64,000 nt of DNA, taken from NCBI GenBank assembly GCA_031002005.1, contig CM061921.1, forward strand, positions 130,801,571 through 130,865,570. The letters are read 5' to 3'. Below, one piece after another: positions 1 to 11,930 of the stretch. Every line of letters begins with the position of its first letter. The first letter of the stretch is position 1. A program made the position numbers and the translations under genes. Below the pieces are notes generated by a model that had not been told where the DNA came from, searched no databases, and was given only the letters and a program-made list of their open reading frames with translations. This DNA is from Vandiemenella viatica (Eukaryota; Arthropoda; Insecta; Orthoptera; Morabidae).

Positions 1-94
1 AAAAGAGCATGAAGGGACTGGTGCAGATAATATAACTGTGGATGTCTTAAAGATGTAATATTGTACCTTATCTTGAAACATCATTTAAGTTGAA

Positions 95-1385
95 TCTGAA
101 TACTTGATGCTTACCAGAAGACTGAAAAAATTGTGATAGCACTACCAACCATAAAGGAGGGGTGACAAATGGGGTCGAAAACGACACGCTAATCAATTGG
201 AAGGTAAATTAATAGAAATATTGATATGCAGCCACATCAGAAATGTCTGTGAGGAATGTAAGTAGTTTTCAAGTCGACAACAAAGCATTAGGCAAGGATA
301 TTAATATGAATCTAAGTTAGTAGGCTATATGCAAGATATTTCAGATGAAATGGACATGGGAGGCCAAATTGATAGTGTTATTAGTGTAGCACTTGATCTT
401 TCAAAGGCTTTTGACAGAGTGAGCCATAAAATGGTGCTAAATAAGGTAAAAACTATTGGAGTAGACAAAAAAGTGATTTGCTGGCTAGAAGAATTTTTTA
501 AAGGTAGAAAGCAAAAATTTAAGATAAGAAATGCAGTATCAAAAGAAGTGGAAGTGAAAATGGGAGTGCAACAGGCTAACATATTGGGACCATTGCTATT
601 CATTATTCTAATGTATGATTGTGTTGATGGTTTACCATCAGAAGCTAGGTTGTTTGCAGATGTCATAATGATATATAACAGGATCAAAATAGTAGAATGT
701 GAACAGCTGCAGGGTGATCTGGGCTAGCTATCTATCTGGGTAGGTCATTGTCGGATGAAAATACATGCAAAGAATAGTCAGTTTATTAGGTACGCCAATA
801 AAAAGATTGATTATGGTTGATTATAAGGTGGGGAAAGAATTGCTTGTTGAAGACTTGAAACATAAATACATTGGCATAAAATTTTATAAAAAAAACTCAA
901 GTAGGCAGGATACATTGGACAGGTAGTGGGAAAAGGTTTCAAAATTCTTACTTGTTGGATAAAGTGATGGGGGTTGTACCAGGGTTACAAAACATTGGTC
1001 AGACCACTGCTTGAATGTGTAGTATGGGACCGACATTTAGGGTAACAAATACGGGAGTTGGAGGGAACTCAAAGAAGGGTTGCTAGATTTGTCTCTGGAA
1101 ATTACTGCAGACCACTGTTAGTAACTGATATAACAAAGGGGCTGAAATAGGATTCATTGGAAGACAGCAGGAGGGTGAAGAGAGTCACGGGAGTGTACAA
1201 GGTGTATATTAGGGATGAGGTGTGGATGATATTGGTGGAAGAATTAGGAGAGGTGCATGGAAGGGAAAAGATGACCATGACTACAAACTGGCACTCGATT
1301 TCAGGCATAAGGGTGTAAAAGATTTTGTTTCACAGGTAAGGGGGTCAGGAATTGAAATAAATTACGAAGAGAAATGATGAATAAT
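95..1385 (+). mobile_element. CR1/L2-type LINE fragment (family A), decayed
   Basis: A non-LTR retrotransposon reverse-transcriptase (RT) remnant. The longest open piece (329-727) shows the RT palm motif LDLSKAFDRVSHK, a degraded GVPQGS..GPLLF block (GVQQANILGPLLF) and LFADV where the catalytic FADD should be, so the second Asp pair is broken. Frameshifted sequence continues through the thumb/C-terminal region to about 1385. The 5' part, including the endonuclease, is absent or lies left of the window. The same family recurs at 41535-43870. CR1/L2 assignment is from motif style, not from a database. Confidence 0.75.
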
Positions 1386-1534
1386 TTAACAAAAAAGCTA
1401 CAATAATTTACAGTTAAAATTAACAGAGGGAAGAAGAAGGTGAGACAATGAATGAGGGAAAAATTACCATCTGAGGAAGCACTCCATCACAGTTAAATTA
1501 AATGTAAGGACCTTGAAAAATAATCATGTGCATT

Positions 1535-2405
1535 CATTTCAATGTTTCTACACATGTTCTAATGTGGTTGGAGCAGGCCTAGTTTCCACTGTCATCAAAA
1601 TAATTCTGTAACTAATCTGTTCATAATAACTCATTGATTTACCTACACCATTGTTAATTATAAATGCTACACCCATATCTCCACTGACAGCTTTTATGTT
1701 AGTTATTCTTTGTTCCTGAGATCAGAAATCCTTTGCATCCTGCCCCTGAATCTTACTTCCATTAATTATGGGAGTTGTTTTTCTGGAATTCAGGACCCCC
1801 CCCCCCCTCTCTGGTGGACCCCTCCTCTCCTAAGATGATGTGAGTAATGGATGCCCCCTAATCACAACAACATCTAACTTAAAGTCTTTCAATCACCCTT
1901 TTTAAGTTTTCTAATCTACCTGCCCTATTCAGACTTTTAACATTCGACACTCCGGCACCTAGAATGGCTACCTATTCTGATGACTCCTCCCTGAGCGGTC
2001 TCCACCCAGGGATCCGACTGAGAGACTGTTTTACCTCGTGATTTTTTACCCAGGAGGAAGCCATCATTTTATAGATAATTTGAGAGGATTGCACAGCCTT
2101 GGGGTATCCTTTGGGTATTTTATGAAGTTGCTTTTTGTTGCCTTCTGCATCTCCATGCTGTAGATCACTTCTGATTCTTCACCTTTAGGGATCTTTTCCA
2201 ACCCCAAGGGAAAGAGTGTGCTCTCAACAGCTCCCTGCAATTCTGTTTTCATTTTAGAAGGCCGTTGGCAAGCAGTGGGTGACTCCTTACACTGGGAATC
2301 ATTCAGGCAACAGAGCCTCGACCGTGCAAACACACTGCACCACTTGAACAGGAGGTTGTCATTTGGATGGAAGAGTATAATACAGGTACAGTTTCTCCCT
2401 TGTTC
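1535..2405 (-). mobile_element. RTE-like LINE, 5' fragment
   Basis: This stretch matches, on the minus strand, the 5' leader and start of the endonuclease ORF of the better preserved RTE copies at 50945-54215 and 57402-60091. Shared landmarks are the leader with the GCCGTTGGCAAGCAGTGGG block near 2260 and the endonuclease start region near 1560-1660. It is older than the other copies, with many substitutions and a C-run at 1797-1808. The RT portion is missing. Confidence 0.8.
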
Positions 2406-2530
2406 CATTGTTTAATAACTGTATAAATGGATAGCCAAAGCTCTATAAAATATTTGTATTAAATTAAACAGTCAGTGCGCATGTACATTTTTAAAAACAT
2501 TATAGCGTACAAGATCATAGACTTTCCCGG

Positions 2531-2768
2531 TGTATAATTGTAATGAAGCCTTCATGGGTGTACCACTGGATTGTGCTGCAAAAACAAAATATTTCAAAGG
2601 CTAGCTCTGACATCTTTTCAGGTGTGAAGTTCTGAACTGTTCTGCTGACCAACATTAGCTGTTGGCCAACGCTGCTGATTTCACACCTGAGATAGACGGC
2701 GGAGCTATCCGTCAAAATATTGTGGTTTTACAACACAATCTATCAGTACACCCATGAAGACTTCATTG
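2531..2768. mobile_element. Short foldback element, Penelope-terminus type
   Basis: Two arms of about 95 bp (2542-2635 and 2672-2767) are imperfect reverse complements around a ~36-nt centre. Read outward from the centre, each arm starts with CACACCTGA, then a stem-like block (GACGG paired with CCGTC in the right arm) and (G/A)AAATATT. This resembles the 3' end of the Penelope-like element at 50126-50172. Flanks 2520-2530 and 2769-2779 form an 11-bp direct repeat with two mismatches, as expected for an old target duplication. No ORF. Confidence 0.6.
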
Positions 2769-3379
2769 GACTTTACAGGATATTTTACACTGTCTTTGCA
2801 CGTGACAGTATTATAATTACAATATAGTTCACTGATATTGCATTCAATTTAGTTTACTGACAAGATGAAATCTTTTTATTGCACCTACCTCAAAACGTAC
2901 ATCTTCAAGATTGGTTGATGACCATTCACTGCTGTTTGATGCTGTGCATTGTTAACCATGGACTGTGTGTATACTGGGTTAAATGCAAACAGGTGTCCAA
3001 AGGCTGCATTGAAGAATGATTTATGGAGCTGAGAAATTCTTTTTCAATAACAATTTAAAAACATTCCACACATTGAAGATCTCAACTGTTAAATCTTGGC
3101 AAGAACTGCCATCTAAGAGTCATCAGCACAATATACTAGTAATGGATGATGTCTCAATGCAGAAGAAACTGAAGTAACCAAAGATAAGACCCCACATCTG
3201 GAGAAGTATATTTTTTTAAATATATCTCTTTTTGTGGGGCTTCCTAGGGCCCCTCCACTTTTTGCAACTCAGTATCCATAACTGTATATCTCTGGGGCTT
3301 CCTTTTGTTCTATGTTTCGTTCTGTATTGGATAGTTTCACTTCTTACAACCATCTTGAAGGTAGTCTGCATTACGTCTC

Positions 3380-4310
3380 CAGTGTTTTGGTTGATAATTC
3401 AAAAAATTTGGAATATTTTTCCTTCTTACATTCAGATTAGATGCCCAAACCATAACAGTTGCTTCAGCTCAACATTCTTTATTATTATTTGTATGCTGTA
3501 TGTCTGTTACCTGATATGTTCTTTCTGCACATGGTCCTACTTAAATAATTGGGAAGTTATTTGAAAGTCCATCTCAATAGCCTGTATCTTCTTGAAATTC
3601 CGTTCTGTGATAGCCAACATTCCAACTCTATAAGTTGTAATAGGTTCCACCACAGCTCCATACCAACTGATTTTTGTTCATTGACCAGTCTTAGTTTACC
3701 ATTGAAAGGAATTTAATATTTCTGTTACATCTGTCGATATCTTTATGTCCAGTTATTACTCAAAATTTGTACCAATTTGTAACTTGCATTGCATCTGGTA
3801 GGAGCTGACTTTTTTTTTTTTACAATTTTAAAACTTCCTGCTTATGGTCTTTTTCTCTTCATAAAATCTGAAACCTGTCTGCATGTATGAATAAAAAAAC
3901 ATCCATATCATTTGTTTCATATTTAGAAATAAATCTGCAAAATGTTAATACTTTTATTCTGTTCAATCTTTTTATTATTTGACAAGCTCTATCGAACCAA
4001 TTTTTGAAACTAGCACAGAAGATTTTAGTAGGTCATAATTACTGCATCCTTAACATATTTTATTACATCCCAGTTACCTTTTTTGAACTCTTCTGTAAGT
4101 TTAGTTACATTATTTTCTGGACATACTGTATTTCTTCTATATCCATTACTTTTTTAGATTCATGATGAAAAATTAAGCAAAATTCCTCATTATGACAATC
4201 AGAAACAAAATTTTCACTACTTTTCTTCTGCAAACAAATCCAATAAATTTTGAGAATATATAATTCAACAAAGCTATAGCATTACTTGTTTCCCTTCTGG
4301 GCTCCACACT
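3380..4310 (-). mobile_element. Decayed LINE, RT C-terminal region
   Basis: The minus strand between about 3720 and 3410 encodes a broken version of the RT C-terminal region typical of RTE-like LINEs: a YG..VVEPIT motif, then KKIQAIEMDF, then KQLLWFGH. Stops and frameshifts are frequent. The part from 3720 to 4310 is AT-rich and only assumed to belong to the same element. The 110-residue plus-strand ORF at 3232-3564 overlaps it and has no recognisable domain. Confidence 0.45.
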
Positions 4311-4319
4311 TAATTTTTT

Positions 4320-4725
4320 TTAAATCAAATTATATAAAAACTTAAGTAGTATAAAACAGTCCCAGTATAAGCAGAGAATGTATTCCAGAACATGGGGGAA
4401 CAAACTGAAGAAAATATCAATCAGAAATAACAAAGTTTGATGCATTAGGTCAACAATGAAAAAGAGTAAGACCAAGTAATGGATAAAGAAAATTGAAGTT
4501 AAAATTTGAGAAGATGCTGTATTATAAGTGGTTAAGAACTGGAAAACAAGTGGCCTGAAAATCATATGTTAGAATTAATAGGGAAGTTAAGAAAGGAATT
4601 CATAAAATGTAGAATCAAATAATAGAGCAGTACTGTGCAGAGGTTGATAGATGTAATGTGGAGCATAAAAATTTCAGAAGTGTTTAAAACATAAAAACTT
4701 AAAAAGAACATAAAAGAATGAATCT
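4320..4725 (+). mobile_element. Decayed LINE, left part of an interrupted copy
   Basis: A plus-strand translation with frameshifts gives the linker between endonuclease and RT of a LINE: WLRTGKQVA, then SYVRINREVKKGIHKM, then YCAEVDRCNVEHKNF and KEHKRMN. The same element appears to resume at 6011, so the minus-strand CR1-like LINE at 4731-6010 was inserted into it. Confidence 0.55.
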
Positions 4726-4730
4726 GCTTA

Positions 4731-6010
4731 TTTTTATTATTATTACTCCGCGATTCACTAAAAGTGTGTGGTGGAGGGTGCATTGCACCTATCTAAAAGG
4801 GTGATAGTTTGAAAGGGATATACGGGATGTGGCAGGAGGCACCCATGGGCTATTGTGAGGAACCATCCCAGCATTCGCATGGAGTGATCTGGGGAAACCA
4901 TGGAAAACCCAGATCAGGATGGCCAGATCGCTTTAGCGAAAGCTACTCCTGTCGGATTTTAAGTTTACTCGCCCGGTAAATCCTTTCTATTCCATTCCCT
5001 AATTGCTCGCCAGAAAAATGAGTACAGAAATGAATCGGTTCTGGCCCTGATTTCTCTTATCTTATTTCCGTGGTCATTCCGAGATATGAATGTTGCTGGT
5101 AACAATATTTGTTTGCTGTCATTCTGAAATATGTCAGTCGTGAATTTTTCAATTAGCTTCCATCGAGAGCAACGCCTTCGGTGTTCCAGGTCTTCCCAAC
5201 CTAGCTCCTTCAACATTGCACTTACGCTTTCCCTCCAACTATATATACCTGTCACGAATCGGGCGGCTCTTCTGTAGACTTTCTCTAACGCCTCCAGAAA
5301 ACCCTTTTGATGGGACCCCATACAGATCAACAATATTCTAAGTGAGGACATACTAGTTACTTGTATACAATCGATTTAACTTCCGGAGTGCATTGATTTA
5401 AATTATGACCTAGAAACCTGAGCATATGATTTGCTTTCACCGTTACATTCTTGATATGATCATTCCACGACAAATTACTAGGAATTGTTACCCCTAGGTA
5501 TTTAGCGGAACCTACTGTTCTAAGGATAGTATCATTAATTGTATATTCATGGTTAACTGGTGTCACCTTTTTACTTACATGCATGACTTTGCACTTTTTA
5601 GCGTTTAACTCCAACTGCCAATCTTTCCACAACGCAATTATTTTCATAATATCGTCTTGTAACAAAGTGCAGTCATCCTGGGTTTTGATTTCACTATAAA
5701 TTATAGCATCATCGGCAAATAATCTTTTCATCCCCCTTATTACTTCGCATAAATCATTAATGTATATGAAAAACAACAGAGGCCCTATCACGCTTCCCTG
5801 GGGTACCCCGGACCTCACTTCAGTACGTGATGAATGCTCGCCGTCGAGAACTACACACTGTGTTCTGCCCTTCAGAAAGTCTGCAACCCAGTCGCATATT
5901 TGTCTAGATATGCCATAACCACGAAGTTTCCTAAGTAACCTAGTGTGAGGCACAGGGTCGAAAGCTTTTTTAAAATCTAATAGAACTAAATTATTTCTTA
6001 TTATTGGCAT
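4731..6010 (-). mobile_element. CR1-like LINE, 3' part with RT
   Basis: A 5'-truncated non-LTR retrotransposon. The minus-strand ORF 6010-5357 carries LLDFKKAFDPVPH, SGVPQGSVIGPLLFFIYINDL and the active site RLFADDAIIYSE. A second frame (5351-4965) supplies the C-terminal region, ending in FFWRAIREWNRKDLPG. The frame change near 5355 makes it non-functional. The 3' UTR runs from 4964 to 4731 and ends in an (ATT)n tail. The UTR contains a ~62-bp block at 4861-4924 shared with the tRNA-derived SINEs of this window. A second 3' end of the family lies at 18762-19660. Confidence 0.85.
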
Positions 6011-6440
6011 TAGGGAATAAATATTTGAAGACTCTCCTTCCTGAAAAGAGAACTGAATACAGTGGAACTAGAAAGTTGAATCTGTGGCACAGAATAAATC
6101 TCTGACAAGTCTAAAAGAAGTAAAAGCTGCCATAAAGAAATCAAAATTAGCAAATCCCTGGGACATAGAAGCATAGCATGGTGCTGCAGAAAAATGGAAT
6201 GAAAATTATGTGGAAATGGCTGAGTAATTTGTTTATTAAATGCAAGTAAAATGGAGAAGAGATTAAAAAGTGAAATTTTGCTTTTTTTGTATAGTAAAAT
6301 ATTAAAATGAAGGCTAGGAAGGAGGATAATAGAAATAGAAGAGCAAAGTTGTTTTACCAGGCGGAGGTCGTGCACAGATATCATTATTTTGATGCAGATT
6401 CTCAGGAAGAGCCTTGAAAAGTATTTATAGATCTTGCAAA
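6011..6440 (+). mobile_element. Decayed LINE, right part of an interrupted copy
   Basis: The plus strand reads SLTSLKEVKAAIKKSKLANPW and then WCCRKME..., matching the segment that precedes the RT palm in RTE-like LINEs (EVK.AIK..K..K.PG). It plausibly continues the element left of 4725. Decayed by stops; no intact ORF. Confidence 0.5.
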
Positions 6441-6447
6441 AACGTGT

Positions 6448-6681
6448 GATTCTTCTTTTCTTATGGCTTCATGCCTCATCAGCATTGTGGTCACTAGGGC
6501 AGGAAAGGATCAGGAAGGTATTTGGCCATGGCCTTTTGAAGGAAGCATCCCAACATTTGCCTGGAATGATTTTTCTGTGACACGGAAAATCGAAATCTGG
6601 ATGACCAAATGGGGGTTAAAACCCACGTCCTCCAGAATGAGAATTCAAAGTGTTATCACTCACCCACCACGCTCAGTAACG
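6448..6681 (-). repeat. tRNA-derived SINE (family S)
   Basis: Same family as 25471-25708. Read on the minus strand, a tRNA-like head lies near 6680-6610 with a decayed box B, followed by the body containing the CATGG-centred module shared with CR1-like LINE 3' UTRs (about 6548-6608). A 73-codon ORF across it (6463-6684) is incidental. Confidence 0.7.
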
Positions 6682-6689
6682 TGATGCAG

Positions 6690-7439
6690 TACTTCCAAAA
6701 GAATTATTTCAAGTATTATGAGAAAGAGATCTTCCTATATTGTACATAAGGTGTATTTTAGTTTATATAGGCATGCAGAGCACAAAATCAAAGAGGTGAA
6801 TTTTTTTTCCGTAGAACCTTTCAAACCTATTAAAGGATTAATGTAAAGATACTGCTTATCTCCGATACTTTTCAGTATATATCCAAAAAATGTGAGGCCA
6901 GCAGTGTGGAAAATTTTGGAAAATAGGGACGCAATGTATGTACACATTGCTTTTTTGTAAGCCTACCAGGTGTAAGGGCCGTTTTGAGCTTTAATATTAG
7001 TTTAGAGAAATATTATAAATGTTGCGCAGATTGGTGTGAGGTTATAGTGAAAAATTCCAAATGTGCCCTGCTAACACATCCAGAATATACGAATGCTGAG
7101 CAGTACATCAGTAATTCCCTCCTATGATGTAAACAAGAGCCAAAGTGTTCACTGCACAACTGATAATTCAATACCAGCCACGTAAGGAACAACATCGAGT
7201 AGTGAACCACTAAAGCTATAGTAACAGTCACAATGCTAATATTAAAACACATTTCAAGCAGTACTGCCAAATATTGAAAAAGGTTATTAAAGAATCCGAA
7301 AGTATGTACTACAAACATAGAATTCATGACTCTGTAAATAAAATTATGACAACATAGGACACTGTATAAAAGGAATCAGTGAAAATAATCAGAACAATAA
7401 AGACATGTATATCAAGTTTAATAGAATCAAATTTTTCAG
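6690..7439. other. AT-rich stretch, nothing identified
   Basis: No recognisable coding, RNA or terminal-repeat signal. The open frames here (for example 7013-7327 minus) show no domain and unbiased composition. Confidence 0.4.
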
Positions 7440-7690
7440 TTGCTGACATTTTTTATCTGTTACCGATATATTGACTACCAATAGCTAAGTGACTCAATGG
7501 ATTTCTTCAATACAGGCATCCAAGAAAAATTTGACACAATGTCTGTAAATTTAGCTACTCTAGAAGAAATAAGAAAAAATATTATGTCTCTTAAAAGCAA
7601 ATAATCAATTGATTATGATGGAATTTCCAGCAGATTAATTAAATATAAATATTGTTCTCGAGTGACTAGCCAAGTTAAAGGTGTGTTGTA
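7440..7690 (+). mobile_element. LINE family B, pre-RT segment
   Basis: The translation contains ATLEEIRKNIMSLKSK, then YDGISSRLIKY and VTSQV, which is the segment just before the RT palm in CR1/L2-like LINEs (EE...I..LK..KS.GYDGI). Continues, after an insertion, at 8230. Confidence 0.6.
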
Positions 7691-8229
7691 ATTACACTTA
7701 CAATTGCACAATATTTTGGCAATCTAATTCATTTTCGCCATCTTCTAGTGAACTACGGTCGAGAACATGGGATGTTGTGAGCCAGCCTAGACTCATCCTG
7801 CTGCGCTGTGATTGGTTGGCTCTGGAACCAGTCGTAGCAGGGGTCAAGTCTCGTCATAACTTGATTTGATGCCATGTTGGAGCCACGACACGATTTTATG
7901 CCCCTGATCGCATGGCCTGTAGCAGACGGGCCAAAAGTAATCACTCGTTCGACGGTAATATCAGAAAGCAAAGCCTCCACAAAAAATTACTTATCCATCT
8001 GCTGTATCGCTGCAGATACGTTGCAGGCCAGCCTCATATGGAGCCATGCTGCCATGTGATTGGTCAGATTTGGAATCAATCACAGCTGGGATCCTATCTC
8101 GTCACTTCTCAACATTAGTTCAATAAAAAAACAGAAGGAAAAGCCTTCACCATAAGCTGCTCATTAATGCATGAGCCACAAATTGCTCGCTCCTATTACT
8201 GGGAAACTCTCTGTTGATCTTGACGCGCT
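7691..8229. repeat. Unclassified insert with an imperfect direct repeat
   Basis: Interrupts LINE family B. Two copies of a unit start near 7777 and 8027. Each has GCCAGCCT, then a GTGATTGGT (CCAAT-like) block, a CAGTCGTAGCAGG/CAATCACAGCTGG block and TCTCGTCA, followed by AAAGCCTYCAC (7972, 8143). The first copy carries extra sequence. Short ORFs at 7681-8118 cross it but show no domain. Class unknown; could be a non-autonomous DNA element. Confidence 0.4.
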
Positions 8230-9008
8230 GTGTCATGCGTGTCCAAGCCCTGGGACTTAGTTCTTACCGTTTGAATAGAAAACAGAAAGTTTCAGTGGAA
8301 CAGTTTAATGCTGTGTCATGTGGTTCACTGTTTTATGAATGGGGATTTATCAAATGTGGAGTACTTCAGGGTTCTATATTGGGGCAGCTATTGATTTTTA
8401 ATATATTTAAATGATCTACCCGTTGTTACATCTGAAAACTAAAAATTACTCCTATTTGCAAATGACACAAACATAGGAATTATAATACTCCAGATTTCTC
8501 TACAAAACGTATTTCAGATTATGTCTTTGAACTTATTAATAATTGGTTTACAGCTAATTGCTTGTTTGTCAATTTTGATAAAATTTGACATAAGCAATTC
8601 AGTACATCACACAGATTAACACCAGGCATAGACATAAAATTTGCACCCCAGTTCATTCAAGTGGTAAAGAGTGTGAAATTTTTAGGTTTGCATAGTGATC
8701 ATAATTTAAATTTGATGGTGCATGTCTTTGAATTATTGAAGTGATTTGGTGTAGCCACATTTGCAATTTATACAATTTCAGCAACAGGTGATCTCCACAT
8801 GAGGAAATTAGTTGATTTTGGTTACTTTCACACCTTAATGTCATATATAATAATATTCTGAGGCAATTATACTCAAAGAGACAAAATATCCAGAGCACAA
8901 AAATTAGTAATAAGAATTATACTGTATGTGGGATTAGCAGTAGAACTTCATGCAGAGAGCTGTTCAAGAAGCCAGGGATTTTAACATACATACACATTAA
9001 TGTCCTTT
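8230..9008 (+). mobile_element. LINE family B, RT middle and thumb
   Basis: Decayed RT: NRKQKVSVEQF, then a GFIKCGVLQGSILGQLLIFNIF block (canonical GVPQGSILGPLLF) and later RAQKLVIRIIL and HAESCSRS...F (canonical SCRELFKKLGIL). Stops interrupt the frame after 8414. Ends abruptly at the target duplication of the hAT element and resumes at 10685. Confidence 0.75.
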
Positions 9009-9016
9009 GTGGTCAC

Positions 9017-10676
9017 TAGAGACCAGAATATATGCATTTGCATATTAAGCGTATTTTCACTGGTTATTGCAAATTTTACCTAAAACCTAGCGATGATGCA
9101 TATTTTCACTATATTTACAATGTTTTTCAGTATTGTACCTAGTCAATAAATAAAATCTTACATTGTGGCGGGTAAACCTACTAACAGAATGGCTCTTAGC
9201 AGTCATGCGTCTATTGCTTTGATAGATAATATTGTTATGTGGCCAAGTAAAACAAACTAATGGGAGGACAAAAACGGACGATGCCAATGTCCTTTCGTGG
9301 ATAGTGACTAGCCTGTAACATTTTCATACGACAGAAATGTTTTGTATTTTTGCATAAATATTTCTTGAATCAAAACAAAACACACGAATCAACATTTCAT
9401 AAAAAAAATTACATACCAACAATTTACCTACATGTTCTGAAAGAAATATGCAATGAACTGATGAACAGCATTATTTGGATTTCAGCTGACAGTTGTGGTC
9501 ATTGCATAGCAACTTTAACTGTTGGTGCATTGAAACTCCAACCTTCTTCTTCCTTTTTGGTGGCCTGCAAAGAACGTGAAAAGGCAGATCATTCTATGAT
9601 CACCAGATTTGTGAATGAGGATTTTAAAAAAAATATTTCCTCAATCTTCTGCAAATAAAAGAGAGTTTAATTTCTCTCAGATGGTGCTCACTATATGATC
9701 AAGGAAGCCAAAACGCTCCAAGTATTTTATCCCAATTTTACTCATGTGACGTGCTTTGCTCAAGGAGTATGATGACTCGCTGAAGATGTACGATCCACTT
9801 TTGGGAATGTAAATAAACTGATTTCATCAACAAAGAAAGTATTTCTTAAGCAACGTTCACATAATAGAGCCTATAAAATAAATGCCAAATGTGCCTATTC
9901 CTCCCAAATCAGTGGTAACTCGATGGGCAACATGGGTTGAAGCTGTACTGTTATACAATTAACATTTTGAGGCCATTTAAGGTGTAGTAAATGACTTTGA
10001 AAGAGCACAGGCTATGACAGTTTTTCAATACAAGGAAGCATTTAACAATCCTGGTATTAAAACCATAGCTGTGATTAGCATTCATTTTTTCCCACATAAT
10101 TAAAAAGTTTGAAAGTCGAGGTTTGGCGTTAACTGAATCCATTGAGTTAATGAATAAATTTCATCAAATGAACTCTGCATTGCCAGAGGTATTCCTGTGT
10201 AAACTTAAAGTTTTAAAATATTTTGAATGATGACCCAGGTTTTGAACCTTTGTGTCAAATTGATAGTTTTATTAATGGGATGGGTGAACTTTTTCCAGAA
10301 ACAATGACTGCTAACACAGCACCCAAATTCAAATACTGCCCAGTTACATTAGTTAATGTAAGATTGTACATTTCCACTATTAAAAACATTTTAAGAGATC
10401 AAAGAAACAATCTTACTATTGAATATTTGGAACAGTACCCAATTGTTTACGTTTACAAAAGTAAAAAAAAAAGAAGTTAAGTAATTGTTAATTATCAAAT
10501 TTACAAATATATTATTCAACTACTTACTGATTGCATGCTGATTTTGAAATAAAGATCTAAAAATCGCTATTTTTATATTATATAATGTTTCATATGTTGA
10601 CACTTTTTGACATGCATAGTTTAAGCATTTTTCATGCATATTTCTAGCTTTTGTGTAGCATATAATCTGGTCTCTA
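9017..10676 (+). mobile_element. hAT DNA transposon, 1660 bp, decayed transposase
   Basis: Terminal inverted repeats start TAGAGACCAGA(A/T)TATATGC. They are flanked by an 8-bp target duplication, GTGGTCAC (9009-9016) and GTAGTCAC (10677-10684), the length expected for hAT. Broken plus-strand transposase frames inside include CNELMNSIIWISAD..CGHCIATLTVGALK (9440-9540), LSDGAHYMIKEAKTLQVFYPN (9675-9740), NKLISSTKKVFLKQ and, near the end, KFKYCPVTLVNV. This style matches hAT transposases related to CGGBP1/DUF659-type proteins. A paralogous empty site at about 40165-40190 confirms the boundaries. Confidence 0.85.
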
Positions 10677-10684
10677 GTAGTCAC

Positions 10685-11143
10685 CTATTATACTCTATTT
10701 GAAACAAACAGCAAAATACACTATTATGGCACTAGAAGTAAAAATGATGTTCAAAAGAATTACAAGTCATTATTATCTGTTCAAAAAGTGGTCCAGTATT
10801 TAGGAATACATATCTTCAATAAGTTCCCAGCACATCTTAAATGTCTAGTGGGCAATAAGATTAAAACAACAAATTTTAATTAACAACTCCTTCTACTCCA
10901 TTTATGTAGAATTTATGACTAAGGCATCTAAAAAAAAAAAAAAAAATAAAAAAAAAAAAAAAAAATAAATAAATTGACAGTAGTTTTTGTAAATTAACTT
11001 TATATAATCAATGTACATATTATGCTGTGACAGTATATTTTCTGGTGTATTCAATCACTTTGTTATGCACTTATTTATCTGTAATTTGACAACTTTCCAC
11101 AGAGCAAGTCTCTTATACTGGGATCTATGGGAAAGGAATGTAC
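10685..11143 (+). mobile_element. LINE family B, 3' end
   Basis: Continues the RT C-terminal region after the hAT insertion: IFNKFPAHLKCLVGNKIKTTNF in frame, then a non-coding tail. It aligns with the second copy at 40170-40567. An interrupted A-run lies at 10930-10967 and a (TA)n run at 11144-11162 closes the similarity. Confidence 0.7.
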
Positions 11144-11542
11144 CATATATATATATATATATGGGCCAAAAAGGCTGCAGAAACAAAGACTCATGTTGAA
11201 ACAATAAATTTAGAAGTTCCAAACCTGTTTTAAATATTTATAAACACACTACTGCCAATTAATTTCTAATTTTATACCTACCAATTCATTTTGGTGAAAC
11301 AGAACTTAGGTTCCCTTTCTTTTATTTGCTGTGAGTATCTCTAGACTGATACAGTCATGAACTTTGGTGGTTCCCAGAGATAACTTTATTACATGGTTTC
11401 TTTGTCTTTATTCTGCTTTGTCTCCTACAGCTTGCCTTTGTTCTCTCGGCGTGTTGGCCACATTAGTTCTGAGCAGAGGGTGCGAGTGTAATACTGCAAG
11501 TTTTTTTCTTTTGATTGGTGAAACTGCTTACACAGTTGCAAA

Positions 11543-11930
11543 ATGTTGCCGGCTGCTGAGAAAAAATATATTCCATTTAAGAAACCTCCTTTTGAATTGA
11601 GAGAGATGCGTGACCTAGAATGTGCAGTCTGCTATGATATATTGATGAAGCCAGTTCGTCTCCCTTGCAACCATGAATACTGTCTTGAATGTTTCACAGA
11701 AAGTATGGATAAAGTTGGTGTGAAATGCCCGGATTGTAGAAGACGTTTTGGAGGATGGTATCGGAAGAGAAAAGACAAGGCCACTTTTGTGGATATAATA
11801 TTATGGAATAAAATACAGAACAAATATCAGAAACAAATAAAAATCAAAATAAGAGAAGAAAAAAAATTTCTGAAGCTTATGTTGAAGTATTTAAAAGCCA
11901 AGAAGAAAGAAGATAAAAAAATCGTGAAAC
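11543..11930 (+). CDS. RNF168-like RING-finger E3 ubiquitin ligase, first coding exon
   Basis: Probable host gene. The ATG at 11543 sits in an insect-type context (CAAAATG). Residues 27-65 form a RING-HC finger: C27, C30, C42, H44, C47, C50, C62, C65 (C3HC4). After it comes CRRRFGGWYRKR and VDIILWNKIQNKY, the extension that follows the RING in RNF168/RNF169 proteins, which ubiquitinate histone H2A at DNA breaks in animals. Residues 96-129 are a highly basic, probably helical stretch. The frame stays open to 12022, but the exon most likely ends at 11930 because GTATGT follows directly and the read-through becomes a hydrophobic tail. The exon has 388 nt, so it ends in phase 1. The RING assignment is firm; the RNF168 subfamily is an inference from the post-RING motif. 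Confidence 0.85.

Noticed and set aside
10930..10967. A-run as a poly(A) tail of a processed gene copy
   Set aside because: It lies in the 3' region of LINE family B and no spliced host sequence precedes it.
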